Shown here one piece after another: positions 53,451 through 62,609 of a DNA stretch of 64,000 nt. Position numbers and translations under genes: made by a program. Position 1 is the stretch's first letter. Each line of letters begins with the position of its first letter. The notes beneath the pieces were generated by a model that worked only from the letters and a program-made list of their open reading frames with translations, was not told where the DNA came from and did no database searches. The DNA comes from Pseudomonas sp. SORT22 (GTDB lineage: Bacteria; Pseudomonadota; Gammaproteobacteria; Pseudomonadales; Pseudomonadaceae), in the NCBI RefSeq assembly GCF_018417635.1, contig NZ_CP071007.1, forward strand, positions 2,790,501-2,854,500, written 5' to 3'.

Positions 53451-53469
53451 GATAATGAGAGTAATTACC
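53451..53469. promoter_or_regulatory. Fur box
   Basis: GATAATGAGAGTAATTACC matches 15 of 19 positions of the classical Fur consensus. It lies directly upstream of the second FecI-like sigma gene, just 9 bp before the first possible GTG; iron repression is expected. Confidence 0.75.
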
Positions 53470-53477
53470 ATTAATGT

Positions 53478-53996
53478 GTGATCACTCTCGTGCCGAGCTC
53501 TGTCGACTCCAAGGCTATCGTCGCCCACCTCTACAGTGACCATCACCGCTGGCTGCGTGCCTGGCTGTACCGGCGGCTGAACTGCCCGGACGATGCCGCG
53601 GACCTGGCCCAGGACACCTTTGTGCGGGCCATGACCAGCAGCGCCTTGCCCGCCCTTGACCAGCCGCGGGCGTTTCTCGCCACTGTCGCCCGCCGCCTGC
53701 TGAGCAATCTGTTCCGCCGCCGGGCGCTGGAGCAGGCCTACCTCGACGAGCTGGCGAGCCTGCCCGAGCAGTGCATGCCTTCGGCTGAAGACGTGCTGCT
53801 GGTGCGTGAAGCCCTGGCTGAAATCGATCGCCTGCTTGACGGCCTGCCGACGCGGGTGCGCCATGGGTTCATCCTGCATCGTCTCGAAGGCCTGAGCCAG
53901 CCGGCCATCGCCGAGCACCTGGGGGTGTCGCTGGCCACGGTCGAGCGTGACCTGCGCCGGGCCTTCCTGCATTGCCTGAGCGCCAGGCCAGAATGA
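53478..53996 (+). CDS. FecI-like ECF sigma factor (second set)
   Basis: A sigma factor of up to 172 residues. Region 2 has CPDDAADLAQDTFVRAM, and region 4 ends in LSQPAIAEHLGVSLATVERDLRRAFLH. The start is uncertain: the GTG at 53478 is only nine bases from the Fur box, so the GTG at 53490 may be the true one. It is followed, with ATGA overlap, by a FecR-like gene and then by a receptor with a signalling domain. Confidence 0.9.
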   Translation: MITLVPSSVDSKAIVAHLYSDHHRWLRAWLYRRLNCPDDAADLAQDTFVRAMTSSALPALDQPRAFLATVARRLLSNLFRRRALEQAYLDELASLPEQCMPSAEDVLLVREALAEIDRLLDGLPTRVRHGFILHRLEGLSQPAIAEHLGVSLATVERDLRRAFLHCLSARPE

Positions 53997-54967
53997 GCAG
54001 CACACCACTGGACCGCGCTACCCACGAAGCGGTGGACTGGCTGCTCAAGCTGGAGAATGCCCCGGCCGGCAGCCCTTTGCTGCTGGCCTTCAACACCTGG
54101 CTCAAGCAATCGCCCGGCCATCAGGCCGCCTGGCAGCGGGTCAACGCCTTGCTCGACGAACCCCTGGCCGACCTGCAGCAGGCCGAGCAGCGTAGCCCCG
54201 GCCAGTTGGCCATGGCCAGCCGCAGCCTGCGCGCCTTGCCGTCGCCGTCGCGGCGCAAGGCCCTGGGCGGCGGCCTGGCGATGCTGTTGCTGGGTTTGGG
54301 CGCCGGCGCGCTCGGCAATCGCATGACGCCACTGGGCGACCTGCTCGCCGACCTGCGCACCGGCACCGGCGAGCGGCGCACCTTCACCCTGGCCGATGGT
54401 TCGCGGCTGCGCCTGAATGCGCGCAGCGCGGTGGATGTGCGCTTCAGCGCCGGGCAGCGGCTGGTGCTGCTGCGCGACGGCGAGCTGCAAGCCGAGGTTG
54501 CTGCAGAGCCGGGCCGGCCCTTTGTCGTCGCCACCCGCGAAGGCCAGGTGCAGGCCCTGGGCACGCGCTTCAGCGTGCGCCAGGAACAACAACAGAGCGT
54601 GGTCTCGGTGCAGCAGCACAGCGTGCTGCTCAGAAGCGGCAGTGCACCGGCCTTGCGTGTGGAGGAGGGCCAGGCCTTTCGTTTCGATGGCCACGCCAGC
54701 CAGCCGCTGGCCGCGTCGCTGCGTACCCGGGCGAGCTGGACCGAGGGCCGCGTGGATGTGCGCGACGAACCCCTGGGCGAGCTGATCGAAGCCTTGCGCC
54801 CGTACCGCGCCGGGCTGCTGCGCATCAGCCCGCAGGCCGCGCAGGTGCGGGTCTATGGCAGCTTTCCGCTGGATGACAGCGAACGCACCCTGCGCTCCCT
54901 GGCCGAGACCTTGCCGATCCGGGTCGACAGTTTCGGTGGCTGGCTGACCCGCATCGATGTGATCTGA
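53993..54967 (+). CDS. FecR-like anti-sigma regulator (second set)
   Basis: A 324-residue regulator. The cytoplasmic part (EAVDWLLKLENAPAGSPLL and AFNTWLKQSPGHQAAWQRV) is followed by one membrane segment (about residues 90-106, LGGGLAMLLLGLGAGAL) and the periplasmic FecR domain (FTLADGSRLRLNARSAVDV, ALGTRFSVRQEQ). It overlaps the sigma gene's stop by four bases. It should pass the receptor's signal to the sigma factor. Confidence 0.92.
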   Translation: MSSTPLDRATHEAVDWLLKLENAPAGSPLLLAFNTWLKQSPGHQAAWQRVNALLDEPLADLQQAEQRSPGQLAMASRSLRALPSPSRRKALGGGLAMLLLGLGAGALGNRMTPLGDLLADLRTGTGERRTFTLADGSRLRLNARSAVDVRFSAGQRLVLLRDGELQAEVAAEPGRPFVVATREGQVQALGTRFSVRQEQQQSVVSVQQHSVLLRSGSAPALRVEEGQAFRFDGHASQPLAASLRTRASWTEGRVDVRDEPLGELIEALRPYRAGLLRISPQAAQVRVYGSFPLDDSERTLRSLAETLPIRVDSFGGWLTRIDVI

Positions 54968-55054
54968 ATAAAAATAATTGCGATTTCCTTGAGGGGGTTT
55001 GTTGCGTGGCGTGTCCTCGTTATCGACAACAACTTTGAACGAGCCAACACCTCC

Positions 55055-57496
55055 ATGCCCGACTCCATGATCCGTCCCAGCCTGCTGGCCCTTGCCATCG
55101 CCCTGGGCAGCGGCGCGCCGTTGTACGCCGTGGCGCAAACCGACAGCAGCGTCAGCGCCAGCCAGCGCTTCGATATCCCGGCCGGCGACCTGGGCGAAGC
55201 CCTGAGCCGCATCGCCCGTCAGTCTGGGCGGGTGCTGTCGGTCAAGCCGGCGCTGCTGCAAGGCAAGCGCTCGGCGGCGGTCAGCGGCCAGTTCACGCCC
55301 GAGCAAGCGGCCAGCCAGGCCCTCAATGGCAGCGGCCTCAACCTCAATATCACCGCCGGCGGCACCTGGAGCCTGGTGCCGGCCGAGCACAGCGGGGCGC
55401 TGGAGCTGGGCCTGACCCAGATCGTCTCCAACGCCAGTGAAGACGCCTGGGGCCCGGTGCAGGGCTATGTGGCCAAACGCACCGGTACCGCGACCAAAAC
55501 CGACACCTCGGTGCTGGAAGTGCCGCAGACCATCAACGTCATCACCCAGGATGAAATCTCGGCGCTGGGTTCGCAGACCGTTACCCAGGCCCTGCGCTAC
55601 ACCCCGGGCATTACCGGTGGCGGCTTCTCCGACCGGGTGGGGATTTTCGACGAACCGACCTCCCGCGGCTTCAGCCCGACGCCGCTGTACCTGGACGGCC
55701 TGCACCTGCCGTATGGCGGTGGCAGTACCGGTGGCGCCCTGCAGATCGACCCCTACGCGCTGGAGCGCATCGAGGTGATGAAGGGCCCGGCCTCGGTGCT
55801 CTACGGCCAGAACCAGCCAGGCGGGCTGGTCAACATGGTCTCCAAGCGCCCGACCGCGACGCCGCTGCATGAGGTCAAGATCGGTGGCGGTAGCCAGGAC
55901 CGCCGCTATGGCGCCTTCGACTTCGCCGGCCCGGTGGATGACCAGGGCGAGTACCAGTACCGGGTCACCGGCATGGGCCTGGATAAGAACGGCGAAATCG
56001 ACTACGTCGAACAGCAGCGCTACATGATCGCCCCGAGCCTGACCTGGAGCCCCAACGAGCAGACCCGCCTGACCGTCTACGGCCATTACCAGCGCGACAA
56101 CGGCGTACCCGAAGCCCAGGGCTTGCCGGCGGTGGGCACGGTGTTCGCCAGCGCCAACGGGCGGATCAAGCGCAGCCGCTTCATCGGTGAACCGGGGGTC
56201 AACGCCTATGATCGCGAGCAGTACACCTTCGGCTACGAAGTCAGCCATGAGCTGGACGATGTCTGGACCCTCAAGCAGAACACCCGCTACGCCTACGTCG
56301 ATGACAAGTTTCGGGCGCCATTGCACGGCTACGCTTTCGTGCCCAACCCGGTCACCGGCGCCGACGACCAGAGCGCCATGACCCGCTTTGGCGTCGACTG
56401 GGCCCAGCGCAACAAGGTGTTCGGCATCGATAACATGGCCCAGGCCAAGTTCAATACCTTCGACCTCGCCCACACCCTGTTGATCGGTGTCGATTACTAC
56501 CACTCCAACTCCCGATTCCTCGGCCTGTACGACCGCAATCCACCGATCATCGACCTCTACAACCCGGTGTATGGCAAGCCGATGAACTTCGGCCAGCCGT
56601 TCAAATGGGACCGCACCATCAACCAGACCGGCCTGTACGTGCAGGATCAGCTCAAATGGGATAACTGGTTCCTGACCCTCGGTGGTCGCTATGACTGGGC
56701 CGAGGCCGATAACAAGGAGCCGCTCGCTGGCACCCATACCACTGTCAAGGACGAGAAATTCACCGGCCGCGCCGGCCTGGGCTTCGCCTTCGACAATGGC
56801 GTCACGCCTTACCTCAGCTACTCCGAATCATTCCTGCCGCTGGCCGGCGCCGACTACGCCGGCAAAGCGTTCGAGCCGTCCACCGGCAAGCAGGTCGAGG
56901 CCGGTATCAAGTACCAGCCGCCTGGCCAGGACAGCTTCATCCAGCTCTCGGTGTACGAGATCAAGCAGCAGAACATCCTCACCGCCGATGTCAGCAACCC
57001 CGGCTTCAACAGCCAGGTCGGCGAGCTGCGTTCACGCGGTGTCGAACTCGAAGGCAAGGCCAGCCTCAGCGACAACCTCGGCCTGATCGCCTCGGTGTCG
57101 CGCAACGACGTGGTCTACACCAAGGACAACGACGGCCGCGAAGGCCGTCATCCGTCCGGCACACCGCCGATGACCGCAGCGCTGTGGCTGGATTACCACT
57201 TCACCGGCGACACGAAGGTCGCCGGCCTCGGCATGGGCCTGGGCGCGCGTTATGTGCGCGGTAGCGACGGTACCGATTTTGCCGACGGGCATTTCAGCAT
57301 CCCGTCCTACACCGTGTACGACGCCATGCTCTCCTACGACCTGCAGCAATCGCCGCTGCGCCTGAAGGGCGTGAAGGTGCAGATGAACCTGCAGAACCTC
57401 GAAGACAAGACCTACGTCAGCCGCTGCACCAGTGACGTGGACTGCTACTACGGCGAAGGGCGGACCATCACCACCGACCTGACCTACAACTGGTAA
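55055..57496 (+). CDS. TonB-dependent siderophore receptor (second set)
   Basis: An 813-residue outer-membrane receptor. The signal peptide ends near AVAQ (about residue 29). The STN signalling domain (IPAGDLGEALSRIARQSG) precedes the plug (EVPQTINVITQDEI, YTPGITGG) and barrel, ending in the C-terminal tryptophan of DLTYNW. Signatures include EVMKGPASVLYGQNQPGG and a Cys pair near the end (SRCTSDVDCYYGEGR) common in FhuA/FpvA/hydroxamate receptors. The ligand is probably a hydroxamate-type ferric siderophore. The receptor lies 87 bp after the FecR-like gene. Confidence 0.92.
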   Translation: MPDSMIRPSLLALAIALGSGAPLYAVAQTDSSVSASQRFDIPAGDLGEALSRIARQSGRVLSVKPALLQGKRSAAVSGQFTPEQAASQALNGSGLNLNITAGGTWSLVPAEHSGALELGLTQIVSNASEDAWGPVQGYVAKRTGTATKTDTSVLEVPQTINVITQDEISALGSQTVTQALRYTPGITGGGFSDRVGIFDEPTSRGFSPTPLYLDGLHLPYGGGSTGGALQIDPYALERIEVMKGPASVLYGQNQPGGLVNMVSKRPTATPLHEVKIGGGSQDRRYGAFDFAGPVDDQGEYQYRVTGMGLDKNGEIDYVEQQRYMIAPSLTWSPNEQTRLTVYGHYQRDNGVPEAQGLPAVGTVFASANGRIKRSRFIGEPGVNAYDREQYTFGYEVSHELDDVWTLKQNTRYAYVDDKFRAPLHGYAFVPNPVTGADDQSAMTRFGVDWAQRNKVFGIDNMAQAKFNTFDLAHTLLIGVDYYHSNSRFLGLYDRNPPIIDLYNPVYGKPMNFGQPFKWDRTINQTGLYVQDQLKWDNWFLTLGGRYDWAEADNKEPLAGTHTTVKDEKFTGRAGLGFAFDNGVTPYLSYSESFLPLAGADYAGKAFEPSTGKQVEAGIKYQPPGQDSFIQLSVYEIKQQNILTADVSNPGFNSQVGELRSRGVELEGKASLSDNLGLIASVSRNDVVYTKDNDGREGRHPSGTPPMTAALWLDYHFTGDTKVAGLGMGLGARYVRGSDGTDFADGHFSIPSYTVYDAMLSYDLQQSPLRLKGVKVQMNLQNLEDKTYVSRCTSDVDCYYGEGRTITTDLTYNW

Positions 57497-57500
57497 GCCT

Positions 57501-57899
57501 TCAGGTATCGCGCAACAAGTCATGGGCATCCAGCAGCCGGTAGGCAATCTCCGGCTGCTTCTCCAGTGCCCGGCGAATCGCCGCCGGAATGTTCTGCCGG
57601 GTCTTGCGGCACAAGCCCGGCAGGTCTTCGATCTGGATGCTGATACCGCGCATGGTCCGCACCTCGTTGAAGCTCGGGGTGATCTGCAGCCGAATCCCCA
57701 ACTGCTCATACAAGCGCCGCTGCATGTGCTCCAGGTCGTCCAGGCTCTGCAGGTTTTCCAGGCGTTCGAGCAGGCGCCTTTCTTCCTGGCGCGTCAGCAG
57801 CAGGATGCGCGGGTCCTGCAGCGTCTCGCGGCCGCAGTCGCAAGCGCCGGGCGGGCAGGGGGTGCGGGTGGGCAGGGTGGCGTTCATGCCTTGCAGCAT
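57501..57899 (-). CDS. Conserved small protein of unknown function
   Basis: A 132-residue soluble protein. A Cys cluster near the N-terminus (CPPGACDCGRE) could bind a metal; the rest is helical (LLTRQEERRLLERLENLQSL and AIRRALEKQPEIAYRLLDAHD). I do not recognise a named family. The start may be at 57899 or 57887; neither has a strong ribosome binding site. It converges with the receptor gene, with a gap of only four bases. Confidence 0.65.
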   Translation of the reverse strand: MLQGMNATLPTRTPCPPGACDCGRETLQDPRILLLTRQEERRLLERLENLQSLDDLEHMQRRLYEQLGIRLQITPSFNEVRTMRGISIQIEDLPGLCRKTRQNIPAAIRRALEKQPEIAYRLLDAHDLLRDT

Positions 57900-58013
57900 A
57901 GCGAGGCTCGAGGACTTTTGCCCATGCCTGGCAGATAGCTATTGAGCACTGGTGCGGGCGGCGCTCAGTGATACCCTTACACTTCGCCGAACTTCACCAG
58001 GAGCGAGTCGCCC

Positions 58014-58706
58014 ATGCTGGCGCAACAACTGCAACTGCAAAGCGTATTGACCGGGCGCGCCGTGCCTTTCACCCGTCCGGGCTCATCCAGTGCCATCGCC
58101 AAGATGCCGCGTGACGGCGAGGTCGCGGTCACCGAACTGGGCCTGGTTGGCGATGAGCAGGGCGACTTACGTGTGCATGGCGGGGTCGAAAAGGCCATCC
58201 ACCATTACCCCCGCGAACACTATGCCGCCTGGGTTGCAGAGCTGGGCGAGCATCCGCTGCTGCAGGCTCCGGGCGCCTTCGGCGAAAACTTAAGCACCTG
58301 CGGCTGGACCGAGCAGACCGTATGCCTGGGCGATCGCTTTCGCGCTGGCAGCGCGCTGCTGGAGATTTCCCAGGGGCGCATGCCGTGCTGGAAACTCAAT
58401 GACCGCTTCGGGGTAAAAGACATGTCGTTGCGGGTCCAGCAAAGCGGCCGTACCGGCTGGTACTACCGGGTGCTGGAAGAAGGCATATTGGCTGCCGGCA
58501 TGAACATCGAGCTGATCGCACGGCCGCATCCGCAGTGGTCGGTAGCGCGCTTGTCGTCGGTGCTGTTCGACAGGCAGGTCGACCTCGAGGTGATTCGCCA
58601 GTGCCTGGAACTGCCGTTGGCGGCTTCCTGGCGCCGGACCCTGTCACGACGTTTGGAAAAGGCCGAAGTCGAGGACTGGGCGCCGCGTTTGCAGGGGCCT
58701 GGGTGA
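58014..58706 (+). CDS. MOSC domain protein (YiiM-like)
   Basis: A 230-residue protein with the MOSC fold: VTELGLVGDEQGDLRVHGGVEKAIHHYP, then GAFGENLSTCGWTEQTVCLGDRFR (each quoted by its ends), and the cofactor-ligand cysteine in ISQGRMPCWKLNDRFG. A YiiM-type 3-alpha C-terminal domain follows. Family members bind molybdenum cofactor and reduce N-hydroxylated substrates such as 6-N-hydroxylaminopurine. A GGAGC site precedes the ATG. Confidence 0.9.
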   Translation: MLAQQLQLQSVLTGRAVPFTRPGSSSAIAKMPRDGEVAVTELGLVGDEQGDLRVHGGVEKAIHHYPREHYAAWVAELGEHPLLQAPGAFGENLSTCGWTEQTVCLGDRFRAGSALLEISQGRMPCWKLNDRFGVKDMSLRVQQSGRTGWYYRVLEEGILAAGMNIELIARPHPQWSVARLSSVLFDRQVDLEVIRQCLELPLAASWRRTLSRRLEKAEVEDWAPRLQGPG

Positions 58707-58721
58707 TTGGCAGGTAGCCTG

Positions 58722-58784
58722 TCGCGGGTCAAGCCCGCTCCCACAGCGTGTGTAAACTCGTGTGGGAGCGGGCTTGACCCGCGA
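58722..58784. repeat. REP-type hairpin, 24-bp arms
   Basis: Perfect arms 58722-58745 (TCGCGGGTCAAGCCCGCTCC, then CACA) and 58761-58784 with a 15-base loop. It shares the CGCGGGTCAAG and GGAGCGGG core with the hairpin at 25679-25764. It separates convergent genes. Confidence 0.9.
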
Positions 58785-58790
58785 TTGCAA

Positions 58791-59606
58791 TCAGGCAGCC
58801 GTACCCAGCTTCTTCACCACCTGACCCTTGGCAGCCTGCTTGCGGCAGGCTTCGCCGAAGGCCTGGAACATCTTCACCGAGTCGGGGTTTTTCGCCGCTT
58901 GCCATTCCGGGTGCCATTGCACTGCGAAGAGGAACGGCGACAGGCTCGGGGCGTGGATGGCTTCGACCAGGCCGTCTTCGGCACGGGCCAGGGGTTCGAT
59001 GCCTTCGCCGAGGTTTTTCAGGCCCTGGCCGTGCAGCGAGTTGACGCGGATTTCATCGCTCTGCAGCAACTTTTGCAGCCAGCTGCCTTGCTCCAGTTTG
59101 ACGCTGTGAACCGCGCTGTACTGGACATCGACCGGATCGTCCGGGTTTTCCCGGTGGTCGTTGAAGCCTGGCTCGGTGTAGACCTTCTGGTAGATGTCAC
59201 CACCCAGCGCCACGTTGATTTCCTGCATGCCACGGCAGATGCCGAAGATCGGCAGGCCACGGGCGATAGCCAGTTGCACCAGCGGCAGGTCGAACAGGTC
59301 GCGGTCGCGGTCCTGGGCCTTGCCCGGGGTTTCGTTCTCCTGGCCGTACAGGGCCGGGTCGATGTTGCTGCCGGCGCCGGTCAGGTAAACACCGTCGGCC
59401 ATGTCCAGGTAGGCTTCGAGGTCGTCAGTACCGCAGCAGGTCGGCACCAGCACCGGTACGCAGCCGGCGTGTTCTACCAGCGGGACGATGTATTTGTGGG
59501 TCATTACCTGATAGTCGTGGCCTTTGCGCTCCTGGGAGCCCATGGTCATCAGCACGACGGGTTTGCGAAGGGTTTGATTCTTATTGCCAATGTTGCTGTT
59601 GGGCAT
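58791..59606 (-). CDS. Gamma-glutamyl-gamma-aminobutyrate hydrolase (PuuD/SpuA-like)
   Basis: A 271-residue class I glutamine-amidotransferase-like hydrolase. The nucleophile Cys is in FGICRGMQEINVALGG, and the His-Glu pair is in VQWHPEW. GAGSNIDPALYG and YSAVHSVKL are typical of PuuD. It releases GABA and glutamate from gamma-glutamyl-GABA in putrescine breakdown. It is not beside other polyamine genes here. Confidence 0.9.
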   Translation of the reverse strand: MPNSNIGNKNQTLRKPVVLMTMGSQERKGHDYQVMTHKYIVPLVEHAGCVPVLVPTCCGTDDLEAYLDMADGVYLTGAGSNIDPALYGQENETPGKAQDRDRDLFDLPLVQLAIARGLPIFGICRGMQEINVALGGDIYQKVYTEPGFNDHRENPDDPVDVQYSAVHSVKLEQGSWLQKLLQSDEIRVNSLHGQGLKNLGEGIEPLARAEDGLVEAIHAPSLSPFLFAVQWHPEWQAAKNPDSVKMFQAFGEACRKQAAKGQVVKKLGTAA

Positions 59607-59973
59607 ATGTCACCTTGGGACAGGCGCAGCCTGTCATTATTGTGCAGGCGCGCAGCTGGAACCTTTGCGCTGCCTGAGGTTTCGAGCACTGCCGGTACGC
59701 CAAGCAAGGGGCTGTATCCGGTCGAAACCTGTCATATAGCTTGCCAGAGCCGTTTAATATGTCAAACGACTTCAGATTGCACGGGCGAAGCTTGAGATTG
59801 CCTGGATGCAATTATCGGTCTGCAGCCCCCGATAACCGGTAAGGCGCCTGTTGCGGCCAGTTCATTATATTTAACAAGCGTCCGGTGTATGGCCGAACCA
59901 GCGCCTGCGCGGCTTTGCTGCATCGCGCGGTTTCTCTTAAGCTGGCTGTCACCGATGACTACCAGCCTGAACC
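59607..59973. other. Divergent intergenic region, 367 bp
   Basis: The promoter region between the gamma-glutamyl-GABA hydrolase and the HpaR-like gene. I see no open frame with a good start, no RNA gene and no clear operator. Confidence 0.4.
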
Positions 59974-60396
59974 ATGCCCACTCCAAGACCGTCCCTGACC
60001 CTGACCCTGTTGCAAGCCCGCGAAGCCGCCATGGCCTTCTTCCGCCCCTCGCTCAACGCCCATGGCCTGACCGAACAACAGTGGCGGGTGATCCGCATCC
60101 TGCGCCAGCAAGGCGAACTGGAAAGCCACCAACTGGCCGAGCAGGCCTGCATCCTCAAGCCGAGCATGACCGGCGTGCTGGCGCGCCTGGAGCGTGACGG
60201 CCTGGTGCGACGCAAGAAGTCGACCCAGGACCAGCGCCGGGTGTTTGTCGGCCTGACCGAACAGGGCCAGCAATGCTTCGTCGACATGAGCGAAGACATG
60301 GAACACAACTACCAGCGCATCCTTGAGCAGTTCGGCGAAGACAAACTGCACGAGCTGCTGGGCCTGCTCAACTGCCTGAAGAACATCAAGCCCTGA
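59974..60396 (+). CDS. hpaR: HpaR-like MarR-family regulator
   Basis: A 140-residue regulator that matches HpaR (homoprotocatechuate pathway repressor) closely: SLTLTLLQAREAAMAFFRP, LTEQQWRVIRILRQQG, ACILKPSMTGVLARLERDGLV and DQRRVFVGLTEQG are as in the family. No hpa pathway genes are visible in the window, so either they lie elsewhere or this copy controls another aromatic pathway. Confidence 0.88.
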   Translation: MPTPRPSLTLTLLQAREAAMAFFRPSLNAHGLTEQQWRVIRILRQQGELESHQLAEQACILKPSMTGVLARLERDGLVRRKKSTQDQRRVFVGLTEQGQQCFVDMSEDMEHNYQRILEQFGEDKLHELLGLLNCLKNIKP

Positions 60397-60558
60397 GCGC
60401 CGTTTTGGCGCACTGGCCGCTGGCTACCTATACTGTGCCTATCCGCAACAGTGTGCCGTCGTTGACCGGAGCGCGGCAGTCTCAGTTCCCGTGGTCGTGA
60501 CTTTCTGAAGTAGCAGGACGCGAGTCGTCAATTGATAACGCTACAAAGGGGTTGGATC

Positions 60559-60852
60559 ATGGATATTGTCAGTCTGATTATTCAGATTGTTGCCGGTGTG
60601 GTGGGCGGCAACGCAGCCGGTATGAGTAAACAAAGCATGGGCCCGTTACTCAACTCGATCTTCGGTGGAGTGGGTGGGGTGATTGTCGGGCAGATACTCG
60701 CAGCCTTTACCGGTGAACCCGGTGCGGCGGTGGCAGCGGGCGGTTCGCTGGACCTGCCGGCACTGATCAGCAGTATTGTCGGCGGCGGTGCAGGGGGCGC
60801 GGTGCTCACCTTCATCGCCGGCCTGATCAAATCAAAAATGCATCCGCAGTAA
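60559..60852 (+). CDS. Small glycine-rich membrane protein
   Basis: A 97-residue protein with two or three membrane segments (IVSLIIQIVAGVVGGNAAG, LLNSIFGGVGGVIVGQILAAF, ISSIVGGGAGGAVLTFIAGLI) containing glycine-zipper spacing. The frame is open from 60532, but the ATG at 60559 is the likely start. Homologous-looking proteins are common in Pseudomonas without known function. A hairpin 14 bases after the stop separates it from the convergent gene. Confidence 0.75.
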   Translation: MDIVSLIIQIVAGVVGGNAAGMSKQSMGPLLNSIFGGVGGVIVGQILAAFTGEPGAAVAAGGSLDLPALISSIVGGGAGGAVLTFIAGLIKSKMHPQ

Positions 60853-60866
60853 GCCTTGCCAGGCCT

Positions 60867-60884
60867 GCCCCTGATTGCAGGGGC
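60867..60884. terminator. Hairpin between convergent genes
   Basis: Arms GCCCCTG and CAGGGGC with an ATTG loop, between the small membrane protein and the acyltransferase-like gene. Position and symmetry suit a bidirectional terminator; T-runs are weak. Confidence 0.45.
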
Positions 60885-60892
60885 GGTCCTGT

Positions 60893-62038
60893 TCAGAAGT
60901 ACTTCAGCCAACCGATATCGCGGCGCCGGGCCTTGAGGGCGGCGAACCAGCGCACCGGCGGATAGAGCGCAACGCTCAAGACCATCGCCGTCAGCCATAC
61001 CGACCAGACCCCGTCGAAACCAAAGTAGCTGCCCTGGTTCAGGCCAAAGCAGGCGAGGGCGATCAGGTACAGCACCTTCAGTACATACAGGTGCAGCAGG
61101 TAGAAGAACATCGGCGCGGCACCGAATACGCTCAGCACCCGGATCGCGTGGCTGCCTTGCAGGTGCTCGAACCTGCGCAGCAGCAACAGGCCGACGCCCA
61201 GGGTCAGGGCCAGGAACAGCAGCGATGGCGGGTATTTGGTGATGTTGAAAAAGCTCATCAGCGTGCGCAACGTGGTTTCGCCGACTTGCCACCGGGCTTC
61301 GCCGTAACCGTTGAGCAAGCGCAGCAGCAGGAAGCCGGCGAGGGCACCGAGGCCGGTCAGCAGCAACGTGCGCTGACGTGCCTGCGCATCCGCACCTTGG
61401 GCAAACCAGGGGCCCATGGCATAGCCCAGGGCAATTACGCCGATCCATGGCAGCAACGGGTACGAGGTACGCAGGCGCAAGTTGTCGGCTACCTCGAACC
61501 AGCCACGGTCATGCAGGATCGCCCAAGGGACATGCAGCGCCGAGCCCGCAGCGAAGTGCAGCGGGTCGAGCAGGTTGTGCCCGGCGACGATCAGCACGCC
61601 GATTACCACCAGCAGCGGGCGCGGCAGCCACACCAGGCCGGCCAGGGCGATCATGCTCAAGCCAATGGCCCAGATCACCTGCAGGTAGATCACCTTGGGC
61701 GGCAGTTCCAGGGTCCAGGCCAGGCTGACCAGGGTGAACTCCAGCAGCACCAGGACCAGGCCACGCTTGAACAGGAAGGCCGAGACCGCAGCCTTGCCCT
61801 GGTGCTTTTCGCCATACAGGTAAGCTGACAGGCCAGTGAGCAGGACAAACACCGGCGCACACAGGTGGGCGAGGGTACGGCTGAGGAACAGCCAGGGGTC
61901 GGTGCTGGCGACATCCATCGGGTCGCTGACCTGGCGGTGCAGAAAGAAGGTTTCGCGTACATGGTCAAGGAGCATGAAGACAATGACCAGGCCGCGCAGG
62001 GCGTCGATGCAAAGCAGGCGTTGGGTGGCGGGTGGCAT
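60893..62038 (-). CDS. DUF1624/YeiB-like membrane acyltransferase family protein
   Basis: A 381-residue protein with about ten membrane segments. The start, IDALRGLVIVFMLLDHVRE, carries the conserved R-G and D-H of the DUF1624/heparan-glucosaminide N-acetyltransferase group, followed by TDPWLFLSRTLAHLCAPVFV. Such proteins are thought to move acetyl groups across membranes; the substrate is unknown. Confidence 0.85.
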   Translation of the reverse strand: MPPATQRLLCIDALRGLVIVFMLLDHVRETFFLHRQVSDPMDVASTDPWLFLSRTLAHLCAPVFVLLTGLSAYLYGEKHQGKAAVSAFLFKRGLVLVLLEFTLVSLAWTLELPPKVIYLQVIWAIGLSMIALAGLVWLPRPLLVVIGVLIVAGHNLLDPLHFAAGSALHVPWAILHDRGWFEVADNLRLRTSYPLLPWIGVIALGYAMGPWFAQGADAQARQRTLLLTGLGALAGFLLLRLLNGYGEARWQVGETTLRTLMSFFNITKYPPSLLFLALTLGVGLLLLRRFEHLQGSHAIRVLSVFGAAPMFFYLLHLYVLKVLYLIALACFGLNQGSYFGFDGVWSVWLTAMVLSVALYPPVRWFAALKARRRDIGWLKYF

Positions 62039-62104
62039 GGGTGAGGTAGCGCCGGAAGGATGAGGTGGTGCGTTATAACATAACTAGTATTGTTGCGCTG
62101 GCCT

Positions 62105-62147
62105 CATCGCGGGACAAGTCGAGGCGTCGCACCGCCGCTCCTACAGG
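62105..62147. repeat. REP-type half element
   Basis: ATCGCGGGACAAGTCGAGGC and then GCACCGCCGCTCCTACA match one arm of the hairpin at 25679-25764 with a few changes; the second arm is not directly adjacent. Confidence 0.7.
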
Positions 62148-62215
62148 TAGCGTAGGCCTTTAGAGGCGCGAGCTGATCCATTGGCGATGCTGCTCACACT
62201 TCACCTTTGCGCCTT

Positions 62216-62538
62216 GTCGGCGAATGGACCGGCGATGCACGAGAAGCGAAAGCAAAGAAGCGCTTTGCTTCTAGATGTACGTAATCGCAGGCGCTACCTA
62301 TCGTCCCTTGCAGAAGGCCGAGTGGAACCCTTGCGTAGTGGGGCGACGGCCATGGATGGCCGGCGAGCGCCGCAGGGCCAGGGACGGCCCTTCGGCGCGC
62401 CCCCACGGGAGCAAGGGTGGAAGGAGGGAACCCGGAGCGCAGCGCAGGGCCGATGAAGGGACAGGGCGTTTTTGGTTACTTTTGCCGCCAAGCAAAAGTG
62501 ACCCGCCGTAAGGGCGGAAGGCGCCGGCAGCGCCTCAT
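62216..62538. repeat. Long intergenic repeat of the Pseudomonas/Xanthomonas type
   Basis: A stretch of about 320 bp that contains segments I recognise as recurring between Pseudomonas genes: GAAGCGAAAGCAAAGAAGCG, the GC-rich block with CCATGGATGGCCGGCG, and the closing hairpin TTACTTTTG-CCGCCAAG-CAAAAGTGA. Small proteins are often annotated here on either strand, but their reading frames lack proper starts and look spurious. Its function is unknown. Confidence 0.65.
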
Positions 62539-62609
62539 CATCAAATGGATCAGCTCAAACACAGCCGGGCTGCCCCAATACTTGCAAGCTGCTTAAGACA
62601 GTTGCTCCC

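Noticed and set aside
53738..56737. 999-codon minus-strand open frame
   Set aside because: It spans parts of three genes on the + strand (sigma, FecR, receptor) and arises from GC-rich third positions.
62294..62491. Small minus-strand proteins in the long intergenic repeat
   Set aside because: They lack ribosome binding sites, and similar translations arise from the same repeat in many genomes.
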